This document shows, one piece after another, positions 44,751 to 54,101 of a DNA stretch of 64,000 nt. The number at the start of each line of letters is the position of its first letter. The first letter of the stretch is position 1. Source of the DNA: Pseudomonadales bacterium (lineage in GTDB: Bacteria; Pseudomonadota; Gammaproteobacteria; Pseudomonadales; Pseudohongiellaceae); the NCBI GenBank assembly GCA_024234365.1, contig JACKOK010000001.1, forward strand, positions 879,073 through 943,072, read 5' to 3'. A program made the position numbers and the translations under genes. The notes below the pieces were generated by a model. It searched no databases. It had not been told where the DNA came from and was given only the letters and a program-made list of their open reading frames with translations.

Positions 44751-45521
44751 ATGAGACCACCTGAAGCGCAGGATATTCATCTGTGGTGTATAGCGCCGAT
44801 GCTACTGGAGGAGAGCAGTTTTGCGCTTCTCAGCGCCGAAGAGCAGGCGCACTACCAGCGTATCGGTGCCGCCACGGTAAAACAGCAGTACTGGCAGACG
44901 CGTCTGGGTATTCGCCAACTCCTCAGCCTGTATTCTCCCGCTGTGCCACCATCGGCCTGGCAGTTCCGCCGCAATGCACACGGCCGCCCGGAACTGCATG
45001 CGCCCGCGCTGCCGTTCGGCCTGTGTTTCAATATCTCCCATACCGCCGGGTTGATCGTCATTGCGGTATCAGCCAGCGGCGCTATCGGCGTGGATGTGGA
45101 GCGCAGTGATCGCAATCCGCGGGTGCTCGAGCTGGCTCATCGTTATTTTTCCACCCGCGAACTGGCCGATCTGCGCGCGTTGCCGTCGCAGAGGCAGGGG
45201 GAGCGTTTTCTACGGCTGTGGACTCTGAAGGAGGCCTATATCAAGGCCTGTGGCATGGGGCTGGCCATTCCTCTGGACAGTTTCAGTTTTCTGCTGGAAA
45301 AGGGCGACATTGATGTGGCATTTGCCCCGGTACGCGGGGATGAGCCCGGGCGCTGGCGCTTCTGGCAGTTCGCTCTTGGCGAAAACCATCTGTGCGCGCT
45401 TGCCCTGAGGCGTGACGAACACCCCGATAATTATGCGGTGCAGGTTCTGCATCTGCAGGACTGGGCACAGGTGGAGCCCATTGCTGCAACGGTGCTGGCG
45501 GCAAGCGCCGGGCTCAGTTGA
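44751..45521 (+). CDS. Sfp-type 4'-phosphopantetheinyl transferase
   Basis: This 256-residue enzyme adds phosphopantetheine from CoA to carrier-protein serines. The Sfp/AcpT signatures GVDVERSDRNPR (Mg/CoA site) and RLWTLKEAYIKACG (WxxKEA) are present. Its length fits the Sfp-type rather than the short AcpS. No PKS, NRPS or carrier protein is encoded in the window, so the substrate is elsewhere. It follows the cyclase gene by 1 nt and its end overlaps the convergent YpjD-type gene by 8 bp. Confidence 0.92.
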   Translation: MRPPEAQDIHLWCIAPMLLEESSFALLSAEEQAHYQRIGAATVKQQYWQTRLGIRQLLSLYSPAVPPSAWQFRRNAHGRPELHAPALPFGLCFNISHTAGLIVIAVSASGAIGVDVERSDRNPRVLELAHRYFSTRELADLRALPSQRQGERFLRLWTLKEAYIKACGMGLAIPLDSFSFLLEKGDIDVAFAPVRGDEPGRWRFWQFALGENHLCALALRRDEHPDNYAVQVLHLQDWAQVEPIAATVLAASAGLS

Positions 45522-46356
45522 GGATGTATTCCAGCACGGCCTTGGAGCCGTAGAAACCCAGAATCAGGAAAATGAAACCGGTCAGTGTGAAGCGGATCGC
45601 CGTTGTGCCGCGCCAGCCCATCCGGTGACGCCCCCACAGCAGTACGGCAAACACCAGCCAGGCAAGCACGGAGAAGAACATCTTGTGCAGCAGCCCGTGT
45701 GCCCAGATGTCGTCCACAAAGAAGAAACCGGCGAGGATGCCCAGTGTCAACAGCCCCTGAGCGGTCCACAACAGTTCAAACAGAACGGACTCCATGTCCT
45801 GCAGGGGCGGGAAACGCCGGATGACACTCGCGGCGTGGCGATGTTTCAACTGGTGGTTCTGGAAGGCGAGAAAGCCGGCCTGCAGCGTCGCAATGGTGAA
45901 CAGGCTGTAGGCGAGGATCGACAGCAGGATATGGCTGGCGAGACCGGCGCCCAGGCTGACCGGTGGGTAGGCGCTGGGAATGCTCAGCGATACGATAATG
46001 GAGAGAATGGCCAGGGGAAACAGGCCAAGAATCAGAATTCCCAGGGGTTTGCGCAGGCCGCTCAGCAGCACCAGCAGGGAAATGCTGGCGCAGATCAGGG
46101 TGCTGATCTGCACGATGCCGAAATGGTAGCCATCGTCGTGGTGCAGAACGCCACGGGCACTGAGCAGATGAGCGGCCACGGCAAGCAGGCCGAACAGGAA
46201 TACCCAGCGGTAGGCATTCGGGTCCTTGCTTCTCATGTTCAGATGTTTCGCCTGATAGAGGGTGCCGATCAGGTAAAACACGACTGCAATCAGTCCTGAA
46301 AGGGTGGTCACGGGCATCGAGGGTCTCGGGTCCTGCTGGTCTGTGGTCATCGCCAC
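45514..46356 (-). CDS. YpjD-type inner-membrane protein (CcsA/HemX-like)
   Basis: This 280-residue polytopic protein has about eight hydrophobic segments, with conserved HILLSILAYSLFTIATLQAGF and GLLHKMFFSVLAWLVFAVLLWGRH. This is the cytochrome c assembly/CcsA-like family to which E. coli YpjD belongs, adjacent to ffh as in many gammaproteobacteria. CcsA-like proteins handle haem; YpjD's role is not firmly known. An inner ATG at 46317 is a plausible start; the outer start has no clear ribosome site either. Confidence 0.85.
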   Translation of the reverse strand: MAMTTDQQDPRPSMPVTTLSGLIAVVFYLIGTLYQAKHLNMRSKDPNAYRWVFLFGLLAVAAHLLSARGVLHHDDGYHFGIVQISTLICASISLLVLLSGLRKPLGILILGLFPLAILSIIVSLSIPSAYPPVSLGAGLASHILLSILAYSLFTIATLQAGFLAFQNHQLKHRHAASVIRRFPPLQDMESVLFELLWTAQGLLTLGILAGFFFVDDIWAHGLLHKMFFSVLAWLVFAVLLWGRHRMGWRGTTAIRFTLTGFIFLILGFYGSKAVLEYILN

Positions 46357-46476
46357 AAGGGCGAGTTGTTGCGAAAGTTTCTCATATCTGCCCTGGGGCT
46401 TGAAGCGATATTTTGTCTCTGCCCAGGGTGCCTGCCGGCCTGTTTGTCACGATCAGCATGGCGGGAAAAATTTCGC

Positions 46477-46482
46477 TATAAT
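46477..46482 (+). promoter_or_regulatory. ffh -10 element
   Basis: A perfect TATAAT lies 46 bp before the ffh ATG. No convincing -35 was found at 16-18 bp, so the promoter may rely on an extended or activated form. Confidence 0.55.
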
Positions 46483-46528
46483 CGCCGCCTTCGTCTTTAT
46501 CACGAGCACATTCAGCTGGAAGTGAACT

Positions 46529-47932
46529 ATGTTTGAAAGCTTAACCGAACGCTTATCCGGGGCGCTGCGCAAGATCAGCGGCAAGGGCACGCTGACCGAC
46601 AACAATATCCAGGATGCCCTGCGCGAGGTGCGCCGTGCCCTGCTGGAAGCGGACGTTGCCCTGCCGGTCGTCAAGGGCTTTATCGAGCGGGTGCGCCAGC
46701 GTGCTGTCGGGCAGGAGGTCAAGCAGAGCCTGAGCCCCACGCAGACCTTCATCAAGATCGTGCAGGCGGAGCTCGAAGCCGTCATGGGCGAGGCGAACGA
46801 AGGGCTGAATCTGCGTGCACAGCCGCCCGCCATTGTGCTGATGGCCGGTCTGCAGGGTGCCGGTAAAACGACTACCGTTGCCAAACTGGCGCGCTGGCTG
46901 AAGACGAATCCCAAAAAGAGTGTGATGGTGGTGAGTGCGGACGTTTACCGCCCTGCTGCGATCGATCAGTTGCAGACATTGGCTGCCGATGTGGGGGCGG
47001 AGTTCTTTCCCAGCGATGTGGGGCAGGCCCCCGAAGCCATCGTGCAGGCGGCATTGAAGGAAGCGAAGAAGAAATTCATGGACGTGCTCATCGTCGATAC
47101 TGCGGGTCGTCTCGCGATCGATGAGGAGATGATGTCCGAGATCCGTCATTTGCACAGCGTGCTCAATCCGGTGGAAACCCTGTTTGTGGTGGACGCCATG
47201 ACGGGGCAGGACGCTGCCAATACGGCCAAGGCCTTCAACGATGCCCTGCCGCTGACCGGGGTGATTCTGACCAAGGCCGATGGCGATGCGCGTGGCGGGG
47301 CGGCGCTTTCCGTGCGCCAGATCACTGGCAAGCCCATCAAGTTCATCGGCATGGGCGAGAAGAGCGATGCCCTGGAGCCGTTCTACCCCGACCGTGTGGC
47401 CACCCGTATTCTCGGCATGGGGGATCTGCTGTCCCTGATCGAGGAAGTTGAGCGCAAGGTCGATAAGGAAAAGGCCGAGCGCATTGCCGCAAAAATCAAG
47501 AAGGGCAAGGGCTTTGATCTGGAGGATTTTCGCGAACAGCTCAAGCAGATGCAGAACATGGGGGGCATGGCCAGCATCATGGACAAGCTGCCCGGTTTGG
47601 GGGCTCTGCCGCCAGGGGCCGCCAAAATGGTGGACGATTCCCTGTTCCGCCGCATGGAGGCCATCATCAATTCCATGACGCCGAAGGAGCGGGAGAACCC
47701 CGATATCCTCAATGGCTCACGCAAGCGTCGCATTACCGTGGGTTCCGGCACCGATCTGCAGGATCTGAACCGTCTGCTCAAGCAACACAAGCAGATGCAG
47801 AAGGTCATGAAGAAGATGAAGGGCGGTGGTCTTGCCAACATGATGCGAGGGCTCGGTGGTATGGGAGGCGGCGGCATGGGAGGCATGGGTGGTCCGGGCG
47901 GATTCCCCGGCGGCCGGCCGCCGCGATTCTGA
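46529..47932 (+). CDS. ffh: Signal recognition particle protein Ffh
   Basis: Ffh binds 4.5S RNA and signal sequences to target membrane proteins co-translationally. The 467-residue protein has the N domain, the GTPase domain with GLQGAGKTTTVAKLA, DTAGRL and TKADGDARGG, and a methionine-rich M domain (MQNMGGMASIMDKLPG, MKKMKGGG) ending in a Gly/Met-rich tail. Length and order are standard. A bulged GC-rich hairpin follows the stop. Confidence 0.97.
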   Translation: MFESLTERLSGALRKISGKGTLTDNNIQDALREVRRALLEADVALPVVKGFIERVRQRAVGQEVKQSLSPTQTFIKIVQAELEAVMGEANEGLNLRAQPPAIVLMAGLQGAGKTTTVAKLARWLKTNPKKSVMVVSADVYRPAAIDQLQTLAADVGAEFFPSDVGQAPEAIVQAALKEAKKKFMDVLIVDTAGRLAIDEEMMSEIRHLHSVLNPVETLFVVDAMTGQDAANTAKAFNDALPLTGVILTKADGDARGGAALSVRQITGKPIKFIGMGEKSDALEPFYPDRVATRILGMGDLLSLIEEVERKVDKEKAERIAAKIKKGKGFDLEDFREQLKQMQNMGGMASIMDKLPGLGALPPGAAKMVDDSLFRRMEAIINSMTPKERENPDILNGSRKRRITVGSGTDLQDLNRLLKQHKQMQKVMKKMKGGGLANMMRGLGGMGGGGMGGMGGPGGFPGGRPPRF

Positions 47933-47940
47933 GGCTTTTC

Positions 47941-47976
47941 CTCCCGGCCGAGGCCTGCGCAGCGGCCTCCCGGGAG
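47941..47976 (+). terminator. GC-rich hairpin after ffh
   Basis: A 13-bp stem with a 2-nt bulge (47941-47955 with 47964-47976) begins 8 nt after the ffh stop. TGTTTG follows, so it is a weak terminator or attenuator rather than a classic one. Confidence 0.45.
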
Positions 47977-48192
47977 TGTTTGCGACAAGGCTTCCCCCAG
48001 CTTTTGGCGGGAGTCTTGCTGACAGGCAAAAACTTCAAAGATTTCTTCCATCTGCGCATTAATTCCCTTAGAATACCCGCCTTTTTCCAGCCCAGGCTTT
48101 TGCGCAGGTGGAACAAGCGCCCGGTGAATTCCGGTAAGTTATTGAGCTAGGAACAGTTTTTGGTCGATCGAACAAACAGGAAATAGACGTTT

Positions 48193-48453
48193 ATGGTCAT
48201 TATCAGACTGGCGCGTGCCGGTGCCAAAAAGAAGCCGTTTTACTACATCACTGTGACTGATCAGCGCAATCCGCGTGACGGTCGCTTCATCGAGCGTGTC
48301 GGGTTCTTCAATCCGGTAGCCCGTGGTCAGGAAGAGCGTCTGCGCATCAACCTGGATCGCGTTGCCCACTGGGCCAGCCAGGGTGCACAGACAAGCCAGC
48401 GCGTATCTGCACTGGTTAAAGAGGCCTCTGCCGCTGCCACTACAGCAGCCTGA
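48193..48453 (+). CDS. rpsP: 30S ribosomal protein S16
   Basis: This 86-residue protein has the S16 start VIIRLARAGAKKKPFYYI and the RNPRDGRFIERVGFFNP signature. It heads the conserved rpsP-rimM-trmD-rplS operon, which couples ribosome assembly with tRNA modification. AGGA precedes the ATG. A candidate -10 TAGAAT lies about 120 bp upstream. Confidence 0.97.
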   Translation: MVIIRLARAGAKKKPFYYITVTDQRNPRDGRFIERVGFFNPVARGQEERLRINLDRVAHWASQGAQTSQRVSALVKEASAAATTAA

Positions 48454-48508
48454 TGGCGTGTTGCGCTGGGGTGCCGGCAGGCTCTCCATGCGCAAGCGGG
48501 TGTCGTGA

Positions 48509-49045
48509 ATGGCGCGTGAGCAGCAGGGACTGGTGACCATGGGCCGTATCGGCCGGGTGTATGGCATCAAGGGTTGGCTCAAGCTGATGTCCTACACCGA
48601 GCCCATGGAGAATATTCTCGAGTATCACCATCTGCAGGCGCTCATGAACGGGCGCTGGCAGCCACTCGAGATGGATCAGGGCAGGGTGCATGGCAAGGGG
48701 CTGGTAGCCCACTTTGTCGGCTACGATGATCCCGATGCAGCAAAATTGTTGACGGGTGTGGAGCTGGCGGTTCTGCCACAGGAGTTGCCTCCTTTACAGG
48801 CAGAAGATTTTTACTGGCATGAGCTGGTGGGCATGCGGGTAGTCACCAACACGGGGCAATTCCTGGGGACGGTGGCAAGAATGATGGAAACCGGCGCAAA
48901 TGATGTGCTGGTGGTGCAGCCCGCACAGGGCAGCATGGATACACGGGAACGCTTGATTCCCTATCTGCCCGGCAGGGTGGTGACACAGGTGTCGCGCGAA
49001 GAGCGCTGCATCCAGGTGGACTGGGAGCCGGACTATCTGGCCTAG
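48509..49045 (+). CDS. rimM: Ribosome maturation factor RimM
   Basis: RimM assists 30S head assembly by binding S19. The 178-residue protein has the N-terminal barrel (TMGRIGRVYGIKGWLKLMSY) and the PRC-barrel domain (FYWHELVGMRV, LIPYLPGRVVTQV). It is the second gene of the rpsP operon. Confidence 0.96.
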   Translation: MAREQQGLVTMGRIGRVYGIKGWLKLMSYTEPMENILEYHHLQALMNGRWQPLEMDQGRVHGKGLVAHFVGYDDPDAAKLLTGVELAVLPQELPPLQAEDFYWHELVGMRVVTNTGQFLGTVARMMETGANDVLVVQPAQGSMDTRERLIPYLPGRVVTQVSREERCIQVDWEPDYLA

Positions 49046-49063
49046 CGTGACAAGGGGGATCGG

Positions 49064-49837
49064 ATGCACATAGGTGTGGTCACCCTGTTTCCCGAAATGT
49101 TTGCGGCGGTGACGGATTACGGCATCACCGGGCGTGCGAACCGGGACGAGCGGGTCAGCGTGCAGTGCTGGAATCCTCGGGATTTCACCACGGACAGACA
49201 CCGTACCGTGGATGATCGACCCTTCGGTGGTGGTCCGGGGATGCTGATGAAGACCGAGCCTCTGCAGGCGGCCATACAGGCTGCGCGGAGTGGTCTGGCG
49301 GAAAAGAGTGCCGGCAGGCCCACGGTGATTTACCTGTCTCCCCAGGGGCGCAGGCTGGATCAGGCGGGGGTCGAGGAGCTCGCCTCGCGCGAACAGCTGA
49401 TTCTGGTGTGCGGGCGCTATCAGGGCATCGACGAGCGGGTACTGCAACACGAGATCGACGAGGAATGGTCGATCGGGGATTACGTCCTCAGTGGCGGTGA
49501 GCTGGCGGCCATGGTGATGATCGATGCCGTCACGCGCTATCAGCCGGGGGCATTGGGGCATGAGGACTCCGCGCGTGAGGACTCGTTTGCCGATGGCTTG
49601 CTGGACAGCCCTCAGTACACGCGCCCTCAGGTGTATGAGGGTGAATCTGTTCCCGAGGTGCTGCTGGGTGGCAACCATGAACAGATCCGGGTGTGGCGAT
49701 TGCGCGAGAGCCTCGGCAACACCTGGTTGAAAAGGCCGGATTTGTTGGAAAAGATCACGCTGGACGCGGAACAGAAACGATTACTGCAACAATTTATTGA
49801 TGATTACGAGGCACGGCGCGACCGCGCCGAGTCTTGA
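49064..49837 (+). CDS. trmD: tRNA (guanine37-N1)-methyltransferase
   Basis: TrmD methylates G37 of several tRNAs to prevent frameshifting. The 257-residue SPOUT enzyme shows HIGVVTLFPEMFAAVTDYGI, FGGGPGMLMK, the knot loop LVCGRYQGIDERV and YVLSGGELAAMVMIDA. It is the third gene of the operon, 18 nt after rimM. Confidence 0.97.
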   Translation: MHIGVVTLFPEMFAAVTDYGITGRANRDERVSVQCWNPRDFTTDRHRTVDDRPFGGGPGMLMKTEPLQAAIQAARSGLAEKSAGRPTVIYLSPQGRRLDQAGVEELASREQLILVCGRYQGIDERVLQHEIDEEWSIGDYVLSGGELAAMVMIDAVTRYQPGALGHEDSAREDSFADGLLDSPQYTRPQVYEGESVPEVLLGGNHEQIRVWRLRESLGNTWLKRPDLLEKITLDAEQKRLLQQFIDDYEARRDRAES

Positions 49838-49853
49838 ACCCGGGAGTAAGGCA

Positions 49854-50219
49854 ATGAGCAAGAACAAGATCATTCAGATGGTGGAAGATGCACAGATGAA
49901 CAAGGAAATCCCGAGCTTCGGCCCCGGGGATACCGTTGTTGTGCAGGTGAAAATCAAGGAAGGCGACCGTGAGCGTCTGCAGGCGTTTGAAGGGGTCGTG
50001 ATCGGCGTGCGTAACCGCGGTCTGAACTCTGCCTTCACTGTGCGCAAGATTTCCCACGGTGTGGGCGTTGAGCGTACCTTCCAGACTTACAGCCCGCTGC
50101 TGGACAGCATCACGCTGAAGCGTCGCGGTGATGTTCGTCAGGCCAAGCTGTACTATCTGCGTGACCTGTCCGGTAAGGCAGCGCGTATCGCCGAGAAGCT
50201 CGAGAAGAAATCCGTTTAA
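49854..50219 (+). CDS. rplS: 50S ribosomal protein L19
   Basis: This 121-residue protein has the L19 pattern PGDTVVVQVKIKEGDRERLQ and RKISHGVGVERTFQ, then KAKLYYLRDL-like RQAKLYYLRDLSGKAARI. The start MSKNK at 49854 has GGGAG upstream, so an open frame from 49797 overlapping trmD is not used. A strong terminator follows. Confidence 0.97.
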   Translation: MSKNKIIQMVEDAQMNKEIPSFGPGDTVVVQVKIKEGDRERLQAFEGVVIGVRNRGLNSAFTVRKISHGVGVERTFQTYSPLLDSITLKRRGDVRQAKLYYLRDLSGKAARIAEKLEKKSV

Positions 50220-50267
50220 TGCAGCGGCACTCCGGTGCCTGTTGCAAAAGAACGATGCAAGAAAGAA

Positions 50268-50296
50268 GAGGGAGGCCTGTCGGTCTCCCTTTTTTA
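50268..50296 (+). terminator. Rho-independent terminator of the rpsP-rplS operon
   Basis: The stem AGGGAGGC/GTCTCCCT (50269-50276 with 50283-50290) is followed by a T tract (50291-50295). It ends the four-gene ribosomal operon. Confidence 0.9.
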
Positions 50297-50475
50297 TTGA
50301 CCCGGGTTTTGCCGGCTCCGGCATTGTCCCGTGGCAATATTTCATGGCCGCAGTTTGTTCCCCTGTGGTACCGTAGGGCAGATTTTGCGGTTTTTCGCTT
50401 GTGCTGGAGACTTTTGTTCCCAATTCCGGTCTAGCGCTTCAGACAGTTACGAATCATCGTTCGCGAGGGTCCTTC

Positions 50476-51225
50476 ATGAAGACAGTATTTCGAGCCCTGT
50501 TCGCCAGCCTGCTGCTGGTTGCTACCGCGTCTGCCCAACAGGACGCGGATCTGGCATGGACGGAGACGCTCAAGAGCAATCTGGCTGCCACCCTGAGTGC
50601 CGCCACGGGCTCGGTGGTCAATATCAACGCCGTTCAGGAAACCGCGTTTGCTGGCCTGATCCAGGTGGAACTGTCCACGGGAGAGAAGCTGTTCACCGAC
50701 CGCACGGGCGAATATCTGGTAACGGGAGATCTGTTTCAGGCCCAGAGTGATGGTCTGGTGAACCTTTCCGCTATCGAGCGCCAGAAGAGCGTGGCGCAAT
50801 GGATTGCCGATATTCCCGAGTCGGAAATGATCATCTTCGAGCCGGAGCAGGCGCGTGCCACCATCACGGTGTTTACCGATGTGGACTGTGCCTATTGCCG
50901 CCGCCTGCACGGTGATCTGGAGAAGAACCTTGCCAATGGTATTCGTATTCGTTACGTGGCCTATCCACGCGGCGGGGAAGCCTCGGAGGCCTATCCCAAA
51001 ATGATCAATGTCTGGTGTTCCGATGATCGCCAGAAATCCCTGACCCAGGCCAAGCATGGGCAGAACATCCCCTCCCGCGAATGTGATAACCCGGTCTTGA
51101 AGCATTACCAGCTGGGTAATCGCATTGGTATTTCCGGTACCCCGGCCATCGTGCTTGAGGATGGCAGCGTCATTCCCGGGTATCTGGAACCCGATCAGCT
51201 CGCCGCCAACATCTTCGCCCGCTAA
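50476..51225 (+). CDS. dsbC: Periplasmic disulfide isomerase DsbC
   Basis: This 249-residue exported isomerase has a signal peptide to residue 20, an N-terminal dimerisation domain and a C-terminal thioredoxin domain with active site C138-A-Y-C141. The usual DsbC motif is CGYC, so Ala replaces Gly. A second structural disulfide pair (in NVWCSDD and RECDN) and the cis-Pro loop GISGTPAIV are present. DsbC reshuffles wrong disulfides and is kept reduced by DsbD, whose homologue lies at 55981. GAGGG precedes the ATG. Confidence 0.93.
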   Translation: MKTVFRALFASLLLVATASAQQDADLAWTETLKSNLAATLSAATGSVVNINAVQETAFAGLIQVELSTGEKLFTDRTGEYLVTGDLFQAQSDGLVNLSAIERQKSVAQWIADIPESEMIIFEPEQARATITVFTDVDCAYCRRLHGDLEKNLANGIRIRYVAYPRGGEASEAYPKMINVWCSDDRQKSLTQAKHGQNIPSRECDNPVLKHYQLGNRIGISGTPAIVLEDGSVIPGYLEPDQLAANIFAR

Positions 51226-51258
51226 ACCCTGGTATCTCCGTTGCGCAGGGCGTGTCAT

Positions 51259-51280
51259 AAGGCACGTCCGCGTGCCTTTT
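51259..51280 (+). terminator. Terminator after dsbC
   Basis: An 8-bp stem AAGGCACG/CGTGCCTT (51259-51266 with 51271-51278) around TCCG is followed by a short T tract. It separates dsbC from hom; a candidate -10 TACAAT for hom follows at 51296-51301. Confidence 0.75.
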
Positions 51281-51336
51281 GTCCTCTATCTTTAGTACAA
51301 TACGCGCCATTTCCGTCAGCGCGTCGAGGGTATGTT

Positions 51337-52695
51337 TTGAAACAGGATTCATCAGCAGGGCTCAAGGATCAGTTCAATATCGGTATTTGTGGCATGGGCA
51401 CCGTGGGCGGTGGCACCTTTACCCTGTTGCAGGACAATCAGACCGAGATCACCCGTCGTCTGGGGCGCAGCCTGAAGGTGAGCCATGTCGCCTCGCGCCG
51501 GCAGAACCCCTTGTATGATACCGAGGGCGTCCGTTTCAGCACGGATGTATTCGCCGTGGCCGATGACCCCGAGGTGGATATCCTGGTAGAGGTATTGGGA
51601 GGCACCGAGCCCGCCCTGTCCCTGATCATGCGTGCCATCGAAAACGGCAAACATGTGGTGACCGCCAACAAGGCCCTGATCGCCGTGCACGGCAATGCCA
51701 TTTTCGCAGCGGCCAAGCGCAAGGGCGTGACCGTAGCCTATGAGAGCGCGGTCGCCGGGGGTATCCCGATTATCAAGGCACTGCGCGAAGGGCTCGCTGC
51801 CAACTCCATTCAGTGGCTGGCCGGTATCATCAATGGCACAGGCAATTTCATCCTGACCGAGATGGCGGAAAAGGGGCGCAGCTTTGCCGAGGTGCTCAAG
51901 GAAGCCCAGGCCCTTGGCTACGCGGAGGCGGACCCGACTTTCGATGTGGAGGGCATTGATGCCGCGCATAAACTGACCATCCTGGCATCCAATGCCTTCG
52001 GTATTTCCCTGCAGTTCGACAAGGTGTATACCGAGGGTATCAGCAAGGTGACCACGGAAGACGTGAACTATGCGGCGGAGCTGGGCTACCGCATCAAGCA
52101 CCTGGGCATCACCCGCATGACCGACAAGGGGATTGAAATGCGTGTGCATCCAACCCTGATTTCCGACCGGCGCCTGATCGCCAACGTCAACGGTGTCATG
52201 AATGCCGTGGTGGTGAAGGGAGATTCCGTAGGCTCCACCCTGTATTACGGGGCAGGGGCCGGAGCAAAGGCCACGGCCTCGTCCGTGGTGGCCGACCTGA
52301 TTGATATTGTGCGCAGCTGTGGCAGTGAGGCACGCAGCAATTCTGGCAATGTGCCATCGCTTGCGTTCGACTCCCTGCGCTCCGATATTCCGATTCTCAA
52401 AATTGAAGATATCGAGTGTGAGTTTTACCTGCGTCTTTCCGTGCAGGACAAGATTGGTGTCATGGCACAGATTTCCCGATTATTGACCGATCATGGCATT
52501 AATATCGAGGCGCTGATTCAAAAAGAACCCGATGCCAGCCAAGGTGGCGATGCGTTCGTGCCTATCGTGATCGTCACGGGTCGCGTATTGGAGAGCCAGA
52601 TGAACAAGGCCATTGCCGCCATGGAAGCGCTGGAGCAGGTGGTGGAGAAGATTACCCGCATTCGCATCGAACAGTTCGATGGTGAAGGCAACTGA
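51337..52695 (+). CDS. hom: Homoserine dehydrogenase
   Basis: This enzyme reduces aspartate semialdehyde to homoserine with NAD(P)H, at the branch point to Thr, Met and Ile. The 452-residue protein has the Rossmann motif GICGMGTVGGGT, the active-site region GTGNFILTEM, and a C-terminal ACT domain (LRLSVQDKIGVMAQIS), which usually carries Thr feedback control. The likely start is TTG 51337 with GAGGG 8 nt upstream; no in-frame ATG exists near the start. thrC follows after 17 nt. Confidence 0.96.
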   Translation: MKQDSSAGLKDQFNIGICGMGTVGGGTFTLLQDNQTEITRRLGRSLKVSHVASRRQNPLYDTEGVRFSTDVFAVADDPEVDILVEVLGGTEPALSLIMRAIENGKHVVTANKALIAVHGNAIFAAAKRKGVTVAYESAVAGGIPIIKALREGLAANSIQWLAGIINGTGNFILTEMAEKGRSFAEVLKEAQALGYAEADPTFDVEGIDAAHKLTILASNAFGISLQFDKVYTEGISKVTTEDVNYAAELGYRIKHLGITRMTDKGIEMRVHPTLISDRRLIANVNGVMNAVVVKGDSVGSTLYYGAGAGAKATASSVVADLIDIVRSCGSEARSNSGNVPSLAFDSLRSDIPILKIEDIECEFYLRLSVQDKIGVMAQISRLLTDHGINIEALIQKEPDASQGGDAFVPIVIVTGRVLESQMNKAIAAMEALEQVVEKITRIRIEQFDGEGN

Positions 52696-52712
52696 GCAGG
52701 ACGGGATTAAAG

Positions 52713-54101
52713 ATGAAATATATCAGCACACGCGGTCAGGCACCCGCCCAGTCTTTTGAACAGGTTCTGCTGACCGGCCTGGCACCCGATGGCGGGCTCT
52801 ATGTGCCCGAAACCCTGCCACAGTTCAGCAAGGATGAGATTGCGCAGATGGCGGCGCTGGACTATCCGGCGCTCGCACAGCGCATCATCACGCCCTTCGT
52901 GGACGGCGCCATTCCCGATGCCGACCTCAAGGCGATCATCGACAAAAGCTATGCCAGCTTTGCACACAAAGCCATTGCCCCGCTGCGCATGCTGGGCGCC
53001 AACGAATGGGTGCTGGAGCTGTACTGCGGCCCGACACTGGCCTTCAAGGATTTCGCGCTGCAACTGCTCGGCAACCTGCTGGACTATGTGCTGACACGCA
53101 AGCAGCAGAAAGTGGTGATTCTTGGCGCCACGTCCGGCGATACCGGCTCGGCGGCACTGGAAGGCTGCCGTCACAGCGAGCATGTGGACATCTTCATTCT
53201 GCACCCCTACCAGCGCGTGTCCGAGGTGCAGCGGCGCCAGATGACCACCGTGCCCGGAAGCAATGTGCACAATATCGCGGTGCGTGGCAATTTTGATGAC
53301 TGCCAGCGCATTGTGAAGGCCGCCTTTGCCGATCAGTCTTTCCTGCCGGACGGGCGCCAACTGGTGGCGGTGAACTCCATCAACTGGGCGCGCATCATGG
53401 CGCAGATCGTCTATTATTTTTACGCCTCCGTGCAGCTTGGCGGGCCGCACCGTCCGGTGTCTTTCTCCGTGCCGACCGGCAACTTCGGCGACATCTATGC
53501 CGGTTACCTGGCCATGCAGATGGGGCTGCCGGTGAAGCAGTTGATCATCGCCACCAACAGCAACGATATCCTGCATCGCTTCATGAGCCGCAACGAATAC
53601 GCGCTGACCGAGCTCAAGCACACGCTGTCGCCCAGCATGGACATCATGGTGTCGAGCAATTTCGAGCGTTATCTGTTCGACCTGTTCGGGCGTGACGGCA
53701 AGGCCCTGGCCGATTTCATGCAGAACTCCACCAGCGGTGCCCACAGTGTGGACGCATCGCGTTGGGAGCAGGCGCGCCAGGTGTTCGCCAGTGCCAGTGT
53801 GAACGATGAGGTGACCTGCCAGGTCATTCGCCAGGTGTTTGAGGAAACCGAATTCCTGATTGACCCGCACACCGCCGTGGGCGTGAAAGCCGCGCGCGAA
53901 TGCAATGCGGATGCCTCCGTGCCAATGATTACACTGGCCACCGCGCACCCGGTGAAGTTTGCCGATGCCGTGACCCGTGCCGGCCTGGAATCTCCGCAGT
54001 TGCCGGAACATATGCGTGACCTGTTCGAGCGTGAAGAGCGTTATGCCGTGCTCGACAACGCGTTGGGCGCTGTCACCGATTACGTCAAGACCCATCTGTG
54101 A
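52713..54101 (+). CDS. thrC: Threonine synthase
   Basis: ThrC makes threonine from phosphohomoserine using PLP. The 462-residue enzyme has the PLP-Lys region PTLAFKDFALQLL and the phosphate loop GATSGDTGSAAL. An N-terminal segment YISTRGQAPAQSFEQVLL is typical of the gammaproteobacterial form. It forms an operon with hom, and its stop overlaps the recJ GTG start (GTGA). Confidence 0.97.
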   Translation: MKYISTRGQAPAQSFEQVLLTGLAPDGGLYVPETLPQFSKDEIAQMAALDYPALAQRIITPFVDGAIPDADLKAIIDKSYASFAHKAIAPLRMLGANEWVLELYCGPTLAFKDFALQLLGNLLDYVLTRKQQKVVILGATSGDTGSAALEGCRHSEHVDIFILHPYQRVSEVQRRQMTTVPGSNVHNIAVRGNFDDCQRIVKAAFADQSFLPDGRQLVAVNSINWARIMAQIVYYFYASVQLGGPHRPVSFSVPTGNFGDIYAGYLAMQMGLPVKQLIIATNSNDILHRFMSRNEYALTELKHTLSPSMDIMVSSNFERYLFDLFGRDGKALADFMQNSTSGAHSVDASRWEQARQVFASASVNDEVTCQVIRQVFEETEFLIDPHTAVGVKAARECNADASVPMITLATAHPVKFADAVTRAGLESPQLPEHMRDLFEREERYAVLDNALGAVTDYVKTHL

